DNA of 64,000 nucleotides from DZBG01 sp049241565 (GTDB taxonomy: Bacteria; Bdellovibrionota; Bacteriovoracia; Bacteriovoracales; Bacteriovoracaceae). The stretch is taken from positions 214,729 through 278,728 of the forward strand of contig JBMLQL010000030.1 of assembly GCA_049241565.1 (NCBI GenBank), written 5' to 3'. The position numbers and the translations under genes were made by a program. Positions 1 through 9,086 of this stretch are shown here, piece by piece (the first letter of the stretch is position 1; each line of letters starts with the position of its first letter). A model generated the notes under the pieces. That model worked only from the letters and a program-made list of their open reading frames with translations. It was not told the DNA's origin and made no database searches.

Positions 1-1248
1 AAGAGCATCTCCAAGAATTCTGTCTTTAGAGACAAATCCTGAGAAGAATGGAATCCCTGCAATAGCAAGTGTACAGGCCATCATGGCAAAGTGTGTATAA
101 GGAAGATATTTGCGAAGACCACCAAGTTTTGGCATCTCTTGCTCATGAACAGAGTGAATAATTGAACCTGCAGATAAGAAGAGACAGGCCTTAAAGAATG
201 CGTGAGTAATAACGTGCATGAAAGCGGCGTTGTATGAACCAACACCAACTCCAATCATCATATACCCAAGCTGAGAAAGTGTAGAGTAAGCAAGAACAGC
301 TTTGATATCCGTTTGAACCATAGCAATGGTTGCGGCCCCAAAAGCAGTGATGGCACCGATCACCGCAATAAACCAAGTAATATCCCCAAGAACCATAAGC
401 GGGTACATACGAAGTGAAACATAAACACCGGCAGTTACCATTGTCGCAGCATGGATAAGAGCAGAACCTGGAGTTGGTCCCATCATCGCATCAGGAAGCC
501 AAACATGAAGTGGAAACTGAGCTGATTTTCCCATGGCCCCGAGGAAGATACAAAGAGCAGTGAAAGTAGCAAAAGAAATTCCTAGAACTGATCCAGTAAA
601 TTTCCCTTGGGCAATGGCCGCATAAATATCAACATAAGAAACTGAACCAACTGCTACCCAAATCGCGACTATTCCAAGAAGAAGGAAAACATCTCCCACT
701 CTTGTCGTCATAAAAGCTTTGAGTGAAGCATCTCCAGCCTTTTCTTTTTTTACATAAATACCAATCAGAGAGTATGAACAAAAGCCCATGATCTCCCAAA
801 AGATAAACATAGAAAGAAGGTTATCTGAAAGAACGAGACCGAGCATGGCCGATGTAAAAAGTGGAAGAAAAGTAAAAAATCTTCCGTGTTTTTCATCCCC
901 ATCCATATACCAAGTAGAAAAGAGGTGAATAAGGGCGGCAATACCAGACACCATCAAAAGCATGATAGCGGCCATATTATCCAAATAAATTCCCATATCC
1001 ACTTTAAAGACTTGGTTTCCTCCTGAGATATCAAACCACGTGAAAACTTTGTGGATATAATAGTCAGTGGCAAATGTCCCCGTGAAATCCATGAAGATTC
1101 TTAACGAGAAGAAAAACGAAATAAAGATACTGAGTGTTGCCAGCCAGTCTCCATTTCGAGGTAGTTTTCTCCCAAAGAAAGCATTAATGACAAATGCAAT
1201 CACTGGAGAAAGAAAAATCGGTGCAATTGTAGATAAAGTATATTCCAT
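1..1248 (-). CDS. nuoL: NADH-quinone oxidoreductase subunit L (partial, N-terminal 416 residues)
   Basis: Reading leftward from the ATG at 1246-1248, the frame stays open for 416 codons and runs off the window edge, so the C-terminal third is missing. The translation is a multi-helix membrane protein with the proton-translocating antiporter-like core: the stretch around FWEIMGFCSYSLIG, the GKSAQFPLHVWLPDAM segment and the HAATMVTAGVY helix are hallmarks of NuoL/ND5. It pumps protons in the membrane arm of complex I. It lies 10 bp downstream of nuoK on the same strand and is clearly co-transcribed with it. nuoM and nuoN would be expected just outside the window. Identification as NuoL rather than NuoM or an Mrp antiporter rests on gene order and on these segments. 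Confidence 0.93.
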   Translation of the reverse strand, partial: MEYTLSTIAPIFLSPVIAFVINAFFGRKLPRNGDWLATLSIFISFFFSLRIFMDFTGTFATDYYIHKVFTWFDISGGNQVFKVDMGIYLDNMAAIMLLMVSGIAALIHLFSTWYMDGDEKHGRFFTFLPLFTSAMLGLVLSDNLLSMFIFWEIMGFCSYSLIGIYVKKEKAGDASLKAFMTTRVGDVFLLLGIVAIWVAVGSVSYVDIYAAIAQGKFTGSVLGISFATFTALCIFLGAMGKSAQFPLHVWLPDAMMGPTPGSALIHAATMVTAGVYVSLRMYPLMVLGDITWFIAVIGAITAFGAATIAMVQTDIKAVLAYSTLSQLGYMMIGVGVGSYNAAFMHVITHAFFKACLFLSAGSIIHSVHEQEMPKLGGLRKYLPYTHFAMMACTLAIAGIPFFSGFVSKDRILGDAL

Positions 1249-1258
1249 GGTCTTACCC

Positions 1259-1564
1259 TTAGTTTCTTAACTGAGTCGCTTCATCAATATGAATAGTTTC
1301 TTTGATCTGGAAGAAGCGGATAACAATGGCCAGACCAACAGCTGCTTCTGCTGCCGCAACAAGAATAATAAAGAGAGCAAAAATATGACCGTCTAAATTA
1401 TTTGTTACAAAACGAGAGTAAGCGACGAAATTGAGGGCCGCCGCATTTAAGATAAGTTCAATCCCAAGAAGGATGGCCACAATATTTTTTCTTGCAAGCA
1501 TCACCATGACACCCACAAGGAAAAGAACTAAGGAAATCGCGAGGTAAGATGTAAGTGTAATCAT
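1259..1564 (-). CDS. nuoK: NADH-quinone oxidoreductase subunit K
   Basis: This is a 101-residue protein with three predicted membrane helices, the normal NuoK length. It carries the conserved acidic helix GIELILNAAALNFVAYSR and a second acidic helix around AAAEAAVGLAIVI, whose glutamates belong to the proton path in the membrane arm of complex I. It sits 2 bp after nuoJ and 10 bp before nuoL, so translation is probably coupled. The family assignment is secure from length, helix pattern and neighbours. Confidence 0.95.
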   Translation of the reverse strand: MITLTSYLAISLVLFLVGVMVMLARKNIVAILLGIELILNAAALNFVAYSRFVTNNLDGHIFALFIILVAAAEAAVGLAIVIRFFQIKETIHIDEATQLRN

Positions 1565-1566
1565 AA

Positions 1567-2109
1567 TTATTCCTGATCCTTAAGTTTAGGACGAGCAATA
1601 ATGGCTGCCCCAACTAATGCACCTAAAAGGAGAACTGAAGAAATTTCAAAAGCTAGCACGTGGTCTTTCACTAGAAGGTGTCCAATTTGATTTACAGTTG
1701 AAGTAAATTCATTGCTTGAAGGACGAACTTCTAAAATTTTAAGAACATTGTTTAAAAGAAGAACATTTGTTAATCCAAAAACGAGGGCCACTAGACCAGC
1801 AATCGAGTAAGTCCATTTATTTCCCATTGAAGGCGCAAGACCTAAAAGATTCTGAGCTTTTGAAACGAAATCTTTTCCACCTGTAAGCATCACTGCAAAA
1901 AGCATCAAGATAACAACGCCGCCGACGTAGACCATAATTTGAGCCACGGCCACAAAGTCAGCTCCGAGAGTTGCATACAGTCCAGCTATCCCCAAAAGAG
2001 ATCCTAAGAGGAAAACACAAGAGTGCATCATGTTTTTTGTTACTAGAACTGCAACAGCGCAGATCAATGTTAATGCCGCAGAAAGAAGGAAGAGGATTTG
2101 GTGAAACAT
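1567..2109 (-). CDS. nuoJ: NADH-quinone oxidoreductase subunit J
   Basis: This 180-residue protein has about five membrane helices. The motif VAVAQIMVYVGGVVILMLFAVML (described here by its core, IMVYVGGVVILMLF, near residues 58-72) is the conserved pi-bulge helix of NuoJ that links the quinone site to the antiporter subunits. The loop around residues 125-145 is hydrophilic, as usual for the family. It lies between nuoH (14 bp gap) and nuoK (2 bp gap). nuoI, which normally separates H and J, is absent here. Confidence 0.94.
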   Translation of the reverse strand: MFHQILFLLSAALTLICAVAVLVTKNMMHSCVFLLGSLLGIAGLYATLGADFVAVAQIMVYVGGVVILMLFAVMLTGGKDFVSKAQNLLGLAPSMGNKWTYSIAGLVALVFGLTNVLLLNNVLKILEVRPSSNEFTSTVNQIGHLLVKDHVLAFEISSVLLLGALVGAAIIARPKLKDQE

Positions 2110-2123
2110 ATGTGAATCCTTAA

Positions 2124-3242
2124 TTAATGACTACCAAACATAATTTGAGCAATTGAATGCCCTTTAAATACAACCATCCAAATCGCACAACCAATAAGGT
2201 TAAAAATAGCGATAGGAGTTAGATATTTCCAACAAATTGACATTAATTGGTCAACGCGAAGACGAGGAAAAGTCCAACGTGCCCAAATAATCACATAATA
2301 AAGAAGAAGAGTTTTTGAGAAAAAGATCACGGCCTGGACAGCTTGAATAGGAAGAATATCAATATCTAGTTTGAATGGAAGATTGAACCCACCTAAGAAA
2401 AGAGCTACGGCCACACCACAGACAACAAAAACTTCGATGTACTCAGCGAGAGCAAAAAATCCGAAACGCATTCCTGTGTATTCTGTATGGTAACCTGAAA
2501 CTAGTTCAGACTCGGCTTCAGGTAAATCGAAAGGGGCACGGTTTGTTTCGGCCATGGCGCCTACGAAATAAACAAAGAAAGCAATAAAGGCGAACGGGTT
2601 ATGAAAAAGGAACCAATTTGTTGGAAGTCCTTCTTGTTGTCCAATGATCACACCAAAACTCATTCCACCGGCCAAAAGCACGATCGCAAGAATTGAAAGA
2701 GTCACAGGAATTTCATATGAAATAATCTGAGAAGCTCCACGCATCCCTCCAAGCATTGACCATTTAGAGTTTGAAGCATAACCACCCAAGAAAACTCCTA
2801 ATCCAACTAATGATGAAATAGCGATAAGGTAGAAAACCCCAACGTTAAGATCTGTCATCGTAAAACCAGCAGAGAAAGGTACAACAGCAAGAGTGGCGAA
2901 TACTCCCAGTAAACAAAGTACTGGCGCGAGGTAAAATAACATTTTGTCTGCATTGGCCGGCATGATGTCTTCTTTAGTGATCATCTTCACACCATCGGCA
3001 AGGAACTGAAGAATTCCGTAAGGACCTACACGATTTGGTCCCATACGCATTTGGATATCGGCTGAGATTTTTCTTTCAGCATAAGTTCCTAAACCACCAA
3101 CCGTGGCCATGATACCTACGATAACCGCAGCTACGAGGAAGAAGATAACAAAAGCAAGAAGACTTGTATTTTGTCCGAAGATTTTCAGAAGAAAATCAAA
3201 GAACTCATACTCAGCAAGGTAGCTAACAACAGTTTGATTCAT
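2124..3242 (-). CDS. nuoH: NADH-quinone oxidoreductase subunit H
   Basis: This 372-residue protein with about eight helices is NuoH/ND1, which forms the quinone-access chamber of complex I. Diagnostic stretches are YAERKISADIQMRMGPNRVG near residue 55, the acidic NRAPFDLPEAESELVSGYHTEY loop (core NRAPFDLPEAE) and the C-terminal RWTFPRLRVDQLM. The length is slightly above the usual 320-350 because of a longer N-terminus. It follows nuoA after 9 bp on the same strand, with none of the nuoB-G genes between them, which is unusual. Confidence 0.96.
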   Translation of the reverse strand: MNQTVVSYLAEYEFFDFLLKIFGQNTSLLAFVIFFLVAAVIVGIMATVGGLGTYAERKISADIQMRMGPNRVGPYGILQFLADGVKMITKEDIMPANADKMLFYLAPVLCLLGVFATLAVVPFSAGFTMTDLNVGVFYLIAISSLVGLGVFLGGYASNSKWSMLGGMRGASQIISYEIPVTLSILAIVLLAGGMSFGVIIGQQEGLPTNWFLFHNPFAFIAFFVYFVGAMAETNRAPFDLPEAESELVSGYHTEYTGMRFGFFALAEYIEVFVVCGVAVALFLGGFNLPFKLDIDILPIQAVQAVIFFSKTLLLYYVIIWARWTFPRLRVDQLMSICWKYLTPIAIFNLIGCAIWMVVFKGHSIAQIMFGSH

Positions 3243-3251
3243 ATAAAGACC

Positions 3252-3671
3252 TTATTTATTAATTTTTTTCATTGAAACTTGATAAGACTTAACCCAATCA
3301 AGATCACCCTTAGACCAACAATAAGCAATTCCCTCAATAAGAACTGAAATAAAGCTGAGGAAAACGATGAGTGCATATCCACCTTGGCCCATATCATTGA
3401 GTTCACGGAAGATGGTCGCTACTGGAAACATTAGAACTGATTCAACATCGAAGATGATGAAGATAAGTCCAACAACGTAGAAACGTACGTTGAACATCGA
3501 CCATGCATTCCCTACAGGTTCTTCACCACACTCATACGCAGTGGATTTTAAAACACTAGGTTTTTTGGGTGCGAGTAATACAGAGGCAAAGTGCCCACCT
3601 AAAAATAAGGCGATCGCTAATCCCATAAAGATAACGATAGGCATTAAGCCATCAAAATTTGTTGATGTCAT
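3252..3671 (-). CDS. nuoA: NADH-quinone oxidoreductase subunit A
   Basis: This three-helix subunit carries the loop YECGEEPVGNAWSMFNVRFYVVGLIFIIFDVE, whose YECG, RFY and FDVE elements are NuoA signatures (written here as separate motifs: YECGEEP, NVRFYV, IIFDVE). I chose the ATG at 3671 because GGAG lies 6 bases before it; a GTG four codons upstream would put that Shine-Dalgarno inside the gene. The protein is then 139 residues, a normal size. It is the first gene of the leftward nuoAHJKL run, divergent from mfd across about 160 bp. Confidence 0.93.
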   Translation of the reverse strand: MTSTNFDGLMPIVIFMGLAIALFLGGHFASVLLAPKKPSVLKSTAYECGEEPVGNAWSMFNVRFYVVGLIFIIFDVESVLMFPVATIFRELNDMGQGGYALIVFLSFISVLIEGIAYCWSKGDLDWVKSYQVSMKKINK

Positions 3672-3835
3672 GGAAGTCTCCACTGAAGTCTAAGTCAAAA
3701 AAATGTAGTTTTAAGATACAAAAGATGTTGAAAATAGGAAAGATGTTATTTTGAATGACTTAAGGTAATGTTCAACAAACGTCAGAGTTAAATTTCACTC
3801 TTAAAATTGAATCATTTTTATCAGGAATATGTGTT
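3672..3835. promoter_or_regulatory. Divergent promoter region between nuoA and mfd
   Basis: This 164-bp A+T-rich gap separates two divergent operons, so it must contain both promoters. On the minus strand a TTGAAC with an AAAATA 17 bases further on (around 3772-3744) is a possible sigma-70 pair for nuoA. No clear consensus pair stands out for mfd. The exact promoters are not certain. Confidence 0.35.
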
Positions 3836-6800
3836 GTGTTATTTGAAGGCCTTCGTTCTAAACTAAGTTTATGGCAACAAGAGCAGAAAAAGCTCAAAAT
3901 CCTAGGTGTCACACCAAGTCAATGGGGATTAATCTCTTCTGCCTTTTTCAAAGATCTGGTTTATGACAAACCACAGCTCATGGTTTGTTCATCAGTTGAT
4001 GAGGCCGAAGAAATTTACGAACTGCTCAAAGGCCGAGGCGATGTTCTCATTTATCCAGGCCATGACTACCCGCTCTATAGTTCAGTGATAAGTTCCGAGG
4101 CGGCACTTCTGCAACGCTTCAAGGTTTTGGGACACCTTTTAGAAAAGCCCAATCACCCCTGGATTATTGTCACAACTCTTGAGGCGAGCTTACTTAAAGG
4201 TCCTGATCACGAGTTTTTTAAAGCAGGAAGATTAGTTCTCAAAAAAGAAGATATTATTTCTCCCATCAATTTAGCGATGAAGCTTACCGAGCTAGGTTAT
4301 TTTTCTACAAGCTCAGTAGAGGAGCCAGGGACGTTCTGCCGACGTGGGGAAATCTTTGATATTTATCCCGTCTCTCATCCACCTATTCGACTCCAATATT
4401 TCGACGATATGATTGAAGAGATATTTGCTATTGATCAAGAGACGCAAAAAACAAATCGTGAAGTTAAATTTGAAGAAATGACTCTTGATCCTGCTCCAGG
4501 ACAATTGGTCAAAGAGCCTTTTTCCACAGAACTCAGATCAAAGCTTCCTCAGGCCCAGCCTCAATTTAAAAATAAATTTGAAAGACGTAAAGAAATCCTC
4601 TCGCGCATTGCCGAAGGACAACTCTTTGAGAATTACTCTCTTTTTGTTCCACTCTTTTTTAAAAATCCTAAAACGATTTGGGACTTTATTAGTACTGATT
4701 CAAAACTCACTTTTATCAATGGCGATAAGGCGCAAAACGATTTTGAATTTTTTACTAACCAGAATCTTGAAGATTATGAAAGAGAACTCGACGAGCCTGA
4801 GACAAAAAATGTCCTTCCCTCTCCAGATCATTTTTATCTATCAAAAATTCCTGATTATAAAAATAAATCTCTCCATATCGATACATTAGATATTAGTGTG
4901 GATCTTGAGGATGATCTCAAATCAGATATCCATCTTCATTTGCATAAATTAAAAACGACAATCGCCACGAAGATGCAGAACACTGAAGGTGGCATACCTG
5001 AAAATAAATACGATTATATCAAAAAGTTTCTGCGAACAATTAAACATGAACTGAGTCGAGGTGGACATCTTATCGTTGTCTATCGCCATGAAAATTCAAG
5101 ACAAGAAATTCAATATCTTCTTGAAGAGAACAAACTCACTGAACTGAATGATCGGATTAAGTTTGTACCAGGAAAAATTGAAGAAGGCTTCCACTACGCC
5201 AGCGAGAATATTTATCTCATTTGTGAAGGAGATTTCTTTTCCGCCAAGAAAAAGAAAACACAAAAAGTTGCCTCTACAAACAAAGACCTCTTTGCTGAAC
5301 AACTTTCAACACTCAAAGTTAATGACTATGTTATTCACCGTGATCATGGTGTTGGAATTTATAAGGGCTTAGAAACAATCAAGGTAGGGGATCAAGAATC
5401 AGATTTTCTGGTTATTGTTTATGAAGACAACGATAAGGTTTATGTTCCCGTTTATAAGCTAAATCTTGTTCAAAAACATGCTGAAAGTAACTCTGGCATG
5501 AAGGTCGCTTCTCTAAAGTCGAAGAAATTTGCCGAGCTTAAAACGAGAGTACGAAGCTCTGTGAAGGCCCTGGCCTTTGATCTCTTAAAACTTCAAGCTG
5601 AAAGAAAACTCAAAGGGGGATTCCCTTTCTCTCCACCAGATCATCTCTTTAAAGAGTTTGAACTTTCCTTTCCTTTTGAGGAAACACCAGATCAAGAAAA
5701 AGCTATTAATGATGTGATTGAAGATATGCAGAACCAATATCCCATGGAGCGTTTAGTTTGTGGTGATGTGGGATTTGGAAAAACAGAAGTGGCTATGCGT
5801 GCAGCTTTTAAAGCTGTATTAGATAAAAAGCAAGTGGTGATTCTGGTTCCAACAACAGTTCTGGCGTTACAGCATTTTCATTCTTTTAAGAAAAGATTTT
5901 CTCAGTTCCCTGTGAATGTCGAAATGCTCTCTCGCTTCAAAACACCGAAAGAGAAAAAAGAAGTCATCTCTGTTATTGCTGAAGGGAAAGTTGATATTGT
6001 GGTGGGAACCCATGCCATTCTTTCAGATAAAATTGAATTTCAAGATTTAGGACTTTTGATTATTGATGAAGAGCATCGCTTTGGTGTCGCTCATAAAGAA
6101 AAACTCAAAGTTCTTAAGGCAGGTGTTGATGTTCTTACAATGACGGCCACACCAATCCCAAGAACAATGCAGCTCTCATTTTTGGGAATTCGTGACCTCT
6201 CACTCATTCAAACAGCGCCTCCTCGTCGACAGTCGATTAAAACATATATCATTAAAGAAGATGATTTAACTCTTAAAACGGCCATGGAAAAAGAGCTTGG
6301 TCGTGGTGGACAAATTTATTTTGTTCATAATCGAGTTCACGATATTGAGGAATTTGAGATCTACCTTAAAAAATTAGTTCCTCAAGCAAGAATATCTGTG
6401 GCCCATGGTCAGATGGGAGAAAGAGAGCTTGAGAAAAAGATTAATGATTTTTACAATCATCGATCTGACATTCTACTCGCGACTACTATTATTGAATCGG
6501 GAATTGATATTCCTAATGCCAATACAATGATTATTGACCGCGCTGATACCTACGGTTTAGCACAACTCCATCAGCTCCGTGGAAGAATTGGACGATCGGA
6601 CCGAAAGGCCTACGCCTATTTTATTGTTCCTGATAATAGAGTTCTATCTGAAACAGCTCAGCGAAGACTTCATGCTCTTCAAACTTATGCTGATATGGGT
6701 TCAGGTTTTGCCCTGGCCTCATCAGATTTAGAAATTCGTGGCGCAGGTGATATTTTAGGAGGAGAGCAATCAGGACATATTGAAGGTATTGGACTTGAAC

Positions 6801-7318
6801 TTTATATGGATCTTCTGCAAGAGGCGATTCAAGAGCTTCGTGGTGAAGAGCGAGTTTCAGTCAAAAATATTGAAATTCAAGCACCATTTACCGCTTATAT
6901 CCCTAACAGCTATATTCCGGATCATGGCCTTAGACTCAAGTATTACAAGCGACTTTCGAATACAAATGAGAAGAAAAATCTGGAAAAAATTATTGAAGAA
7001 ATGACCGACGTTTTTGGTATGACTCCAAAAGAATTGGATGCTCTTTATAATATTTTACGAACAAGAATTGAAATTCAGCCTCTAGGCATTCGTGTAGTAA
7101 AAGTGTCGGGATCTACCATATATCTATACTTTGACCAAGATATCCTAGGGAAGAGGACCGAAATCAGAGACAAAATGCTCTCTCACTTCATGTCTAAACC
7201 TAAACTATACAAACTTGCTCCAGATTCCTCTGTGGCCTGCTATTTCAAAGAACCAGTGAGTCATCAGATGCTCCTGGAATTTTCTAAACATATTGCACAG
7301 CAAATAGGAGTATGTTAG
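3836..7318 (+). CDS. mfd: Transcription-repair coupling factor Mfd
   Basis: Mfd is a DNA translocase that removes RNA polymerase stalled at lesions and recruits UvrA. This 1160-residue protein has the family architecture: an N-terminal UvrB-like module, the CarD-like RNA-polymerase-interacting domain (VNDYVIHRDHGVGIYKGLE, about residue 490), helicase Walker A CGDVGFGKTEVA near 641, the Walker B DEEH box near 742, motif III TATPIPRTM, and motifs V and VI (TTIIESGIDIPNANTMI, QLRGRIGRS). A TRCF C-terminal domain follows. The start is GTG with AGGA nine bases upstream; no in-frame ATG lies nearby. It leads a plus-strand run that also includes uvrA, its functional partner. Confidence 0.97.
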   Translation: MLFEGLRSKLSLWQQEQKKLKILGVTPSQWGLISSAFFKDLVYDKPQLMVCSSVDEAEEIYELLKGRGDVLIYPGHDYPLYSSVISSEAALLQRFKVLGHLLEKPNHPWIIVTTLEASLLKGPDHEFFKAGRLVLKKEDIISPINLAMKLTELGYFSTSSVEEPGTFCRRGEIFDIYPVSHPPIRLQYFDDMIEEIFAIDQETQKTNREVKFEEMTLDPAPGQLVKEPFSTELRSKLPQAQPQFKNKFERRKEILSRIAEGQLFENYSLFVPLFFKNPKTIWDFISTDSKLTFINGDKAQNDFEFFTNQNLEDYERELDEPETKNVLPSPDHFYLSKIPDYKNKSLHIDTLDISVDLEDDLKSDIHLHLHKLKTTIATKMQNTEGGIPENKYDYIKKFLRTIKHELSRGGHLIVVYRHENSRQEIQYLLEENKLTELNDRIKFVPGKIEEGFHYASENIYLICEGDFFSAKKKKTQKVASTNKDLFAEQLSTLKVNDYVIHRDHGVGIYKGLETIKVGDQESDFLVIVYEDNDKVYVPVYKLNLVQKHAESNSGMKVASLKSKKFAELKTRVRSSVKALAFDLLKLQAERKLKGGFPFSPPDHLFKEFELSFPFEETPDQEKAINDVIEDMQNQYPMERLVCGDVGFGKTEVAMRAAFKAVLDKKQVVILVPTTVLALQHFHSFKKRFSQFPVNVEMLSRFKTPKEKKEVISVIAEGKVDIVVGTHAILSDKIEFQDLGLLIIDEEHRFGVAHKEKLKVLKAGVDVLTMTATPIPRTMQLSFLGIRDLSLIQTAPPRRQSIKTYIIKEDDLTLKTAMEKELGRGGQIYFVHNRVHDIEEFEIYLKKLVPQARISVAHGQMGERELEKKINDFYNHRSDILLATTIIESGIDIPNANTMIIDRADTYGLAQLHQLRGRIGRSDRKAYAYFIVPDNRVLSETAQRRLHALQTYADMGSGFALASSDLEIRGAGDILGGEQSGHIEGIGLELYMDLLQEAIQELRGEERVSVKNIEIQAPFTAYIPNSYIPDHGLRLKYYKRLSNTNEKKNLEKIIEEMTDVFGMTPKELDALYNILRTRIEIQPLGIRVVKVSGSTIYLYFDQDILGKRTEIRDKMLSHFMSKPKLYKLAPDSSVACYFKEPVSHQMLLEFSKHIAQQIGVC

Positions 7319-7352
7319 CGTTTTTATTACAACGATAACTCTAGGGATGATT

Positions 7353-8165
7353 ATGAAAAAATGGACTTTCGCGATTGCTGCTCTAATCACTACTTCTTCC
7401 GTCTTTGCTCAAGCACCAACGGATGTTGTGGCGACAGTAAATGGCCGTCAGATTACACGTGCTCAGTTTGAAGAGTATCATCTTCAGAATTTAAAATTCG
7501 TCGGACAAAGAGTGATTAACAAAGATGTTTCACTAAATGATTTAGTTAATAAAGAACTTGGCGTTCAGAAAGCGAAGAAAACAGGAATGGATAAAGATCC
7601 AGCTGTTGTTTCAAAGATGGAAGATGTTCTTTATCAAGCACAGATCTCTAAAGATCTAGAAGTTGAGCTTAAAAAAATCACCGTTTCAGATGATGAAGTA
7701 AAGAAATACTACGATACTAATAAAGAATACCGTACGGCCCATATTCTTTATCGCCTTAGAGCTGAACCTTCGAAAGAAGATGTGACTGGCGCGCTTGCTC
7801 AATCAATGGAAATTTATACTCAACTTCAAAAAGACCCTGAGTCTTTTGCGAAGATGGCCAATAAGTATTCTCAAACGACAGCAGCCCCAGTGGGTGGTGA
7901 CCTAGGCTTCCAACCGCCAACTAGACTGGCCCCTGAGTATTTTGCCGCTATTAAAGGTCAAAAGATTGGTTTTATCTCTAAACCTGTAAGAACACAGATG
8001 GGATATCACATCATTAAGGTGATTGGTGTTAAGGCCTATGATCAAATTGATAAAAATCTTTATAAAAAGATCATCTACGACCAAAAGCGCGATGCCATTT
8101 TGGAGAATTACTTTAAGAATCTTCAGAAGGGTGCAGACATCAAAATTAACAAGAATCTGCTTTAA
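7353..8165 (+). CDS. Periplasmic PpiC-type peptidyl-prolyl cis-trans isomerase
   Basis: The N-terminus is a signal peptide (hydrophobic core AIAALITTSSVFA, cleavage likely after FAQ). A SurA-like helical segment follows, then a parvulin/PpiC rotamase domain from about residue 120, with RTAHILYR, a GGDLGF turn and TQMGYHIIKV. It should assist folding of outer-membrane proteins. Two ATGs lie at 7347 and 7353; AGGGA at 7343-7347 suits only the second, giving 270 residues. The next gene encodes a related SurA N-domain protein 7 bp away, so the two form a chaperone pair. The symbol (surA, prsA or ppiD-like) cannot be fixed without alignment. Confidence 0.85.
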   Translation: MKKWTFAIAALITTSSVFAQAPTDVVATVNGRQITRAQFEEYHLQNLKFVGQRVINKDVSLNDLVNKELGVQKAKKTGMDKDPAVVSKMEDVLYQAQISKDLEVELKKITVSDDEVKKYYDTNKEYRTAHILYRLRAEPSKEDVTGALAQSMEIYTQLQKDPESFAKMANKYSQTTAAPVGGDLGFQPPTRLAPEYFAAIKGQKIGFISKPVRTQMGYHIIKVIGVKAYDQIDKNLYKKIIYDQKRDAILENYFKNLQKGADIKINKNLL

Positions 8166-8172
8166 TTTTTAA

Positions 8173-9084
8173 ATGAAACAAATATTGTTGTTCCTTATCC
8201 TGAGTGTGAATGTTCATGCTCAGGATAAACTTTTAGATAAGATCGTTGCCGTTATCAACACACGTGTTGTTTCTCTCTCTGAGCTTGATCGCATGATGGA
8301 AACACTTCCAGCGAGACGCGAGCTCTCACCACTTGTTTTTACCGAAAAAACTTATGATCAAAAGAAACTCCTCACTACGGTGATGCAGTCTTATATCGTC
8401 AGAGATAAAATTAATGCTATCGGGTACGTCATCACTGATGACCAAGTTGAAGGTCGAATTCGTATGACCGAAGAAAGAGTGGGCTTTAAAAGATCTGATC
8501 TTTTGAGCTATCTAAAATCTAAGGGTGTAACGTTTGAAGAATATTTTGAAATTATCCGTGAAACGATGGAGTACAATGTATTTGCTTCAAGAATTATTGG
8601 TCCTTTAATTTCAGTGACTGAGCAAGAAGTAAAAAACGAATTCTATAAAAGGAATTCATCAAATAAAGCGCTAAGCTTTAAATATAATCTCGTTGATTTT
8701 TATCTTCCTGAATCGACTCTAGTTGATGCGAACGATGAAGTGCTTGTTTCAGTCCTCAAAGATTATCAGCTCACTGGCCGCTTGCCAGAAGCCTACAAGA
8801 ATATGGAAACAAATAAGCTTGAACAAATTTCTGAGGAAGGTCTTAATTCAAATATGGCCACAGCATTAAAGACGGCCAATGAGGGATCATTCTCAAAACC
8901 GATTCGAATCAATGGTACTGTTCATGTTTTTTATGTTGAAAAGAAAGATCTTGTTGAATCTCAGCAATATCTTCAATTCAAGGATCAGCTTGAGCAAGAG
9001 ATTATGATGGAGAAAGGTAAAGCTGTTTCAAAAAACTGGTTTGATCGCGAATATAATAATTATTATATTAAAAACTATCTTTAA
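8173..9084 (+). CDS. SurA N-terminal-domain periplasmic chaperone
   Basis: This is a 303-residue exported protein: signal peptide ILLFLILSVNVHAQ, then LLDKIVAVINTRVVSLSELDRMM, which matches the SurA N-domain pattern (a conserved VAVVN..VIT..EL-type opening). The helical region with ITDDQVEGRIRMTEE also resembles SurA. The C-terminal third (SLKTANEG...PIRINGTVHVFYVEKK) looks like a remnant parvulin fold without clear active-site residues, so it may be a chaperone rather than an isomerase. It is 7 bp after the PpiC gene and 2 bp before pdxA. In Proteobacteria surA also lies beside pdxA, which supports the call. Confidence 0.75.
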   Translation: MKQILLFLILSVNVHAQDKLLDKIVAVINTRVVSLSELDRMMETLPARRELSPLVFTEKTYDQKKLLTTVMQSYIVRDKINAIGYVITDDQVEGRIRMTEERVGFKRSDLLSYLKSKGVTFEEYFEIIRETMEYNVFASRIIGPLISVTEQEVKNEFYKRNSSNKALSFKYNLVDFYLPESTLVDANDEVLVSVLKDYQLTGRLPEAYKNMETNKLEQISEEGLNSNMATALKTANEGSFSKPIRINGTVHVFYVEKKDLVESQQYLQFKDQLEQEIMMEKGKAVSKNWFDREYNNYYIKNYL

Positions 9085-9086
9085 TT

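Noticed and set aside
191..376. 61-codon minus-strand ORF near the left end
   Set aside because: Out-of-frame shadow within nuoL, which reads through the same region in its own frame.
3672..3683. GTG start of nuoA four codons upstream
   Set aside because: The Shine-Dalgarno GGAG would be inside the gene; it suits the ATG at 3671.
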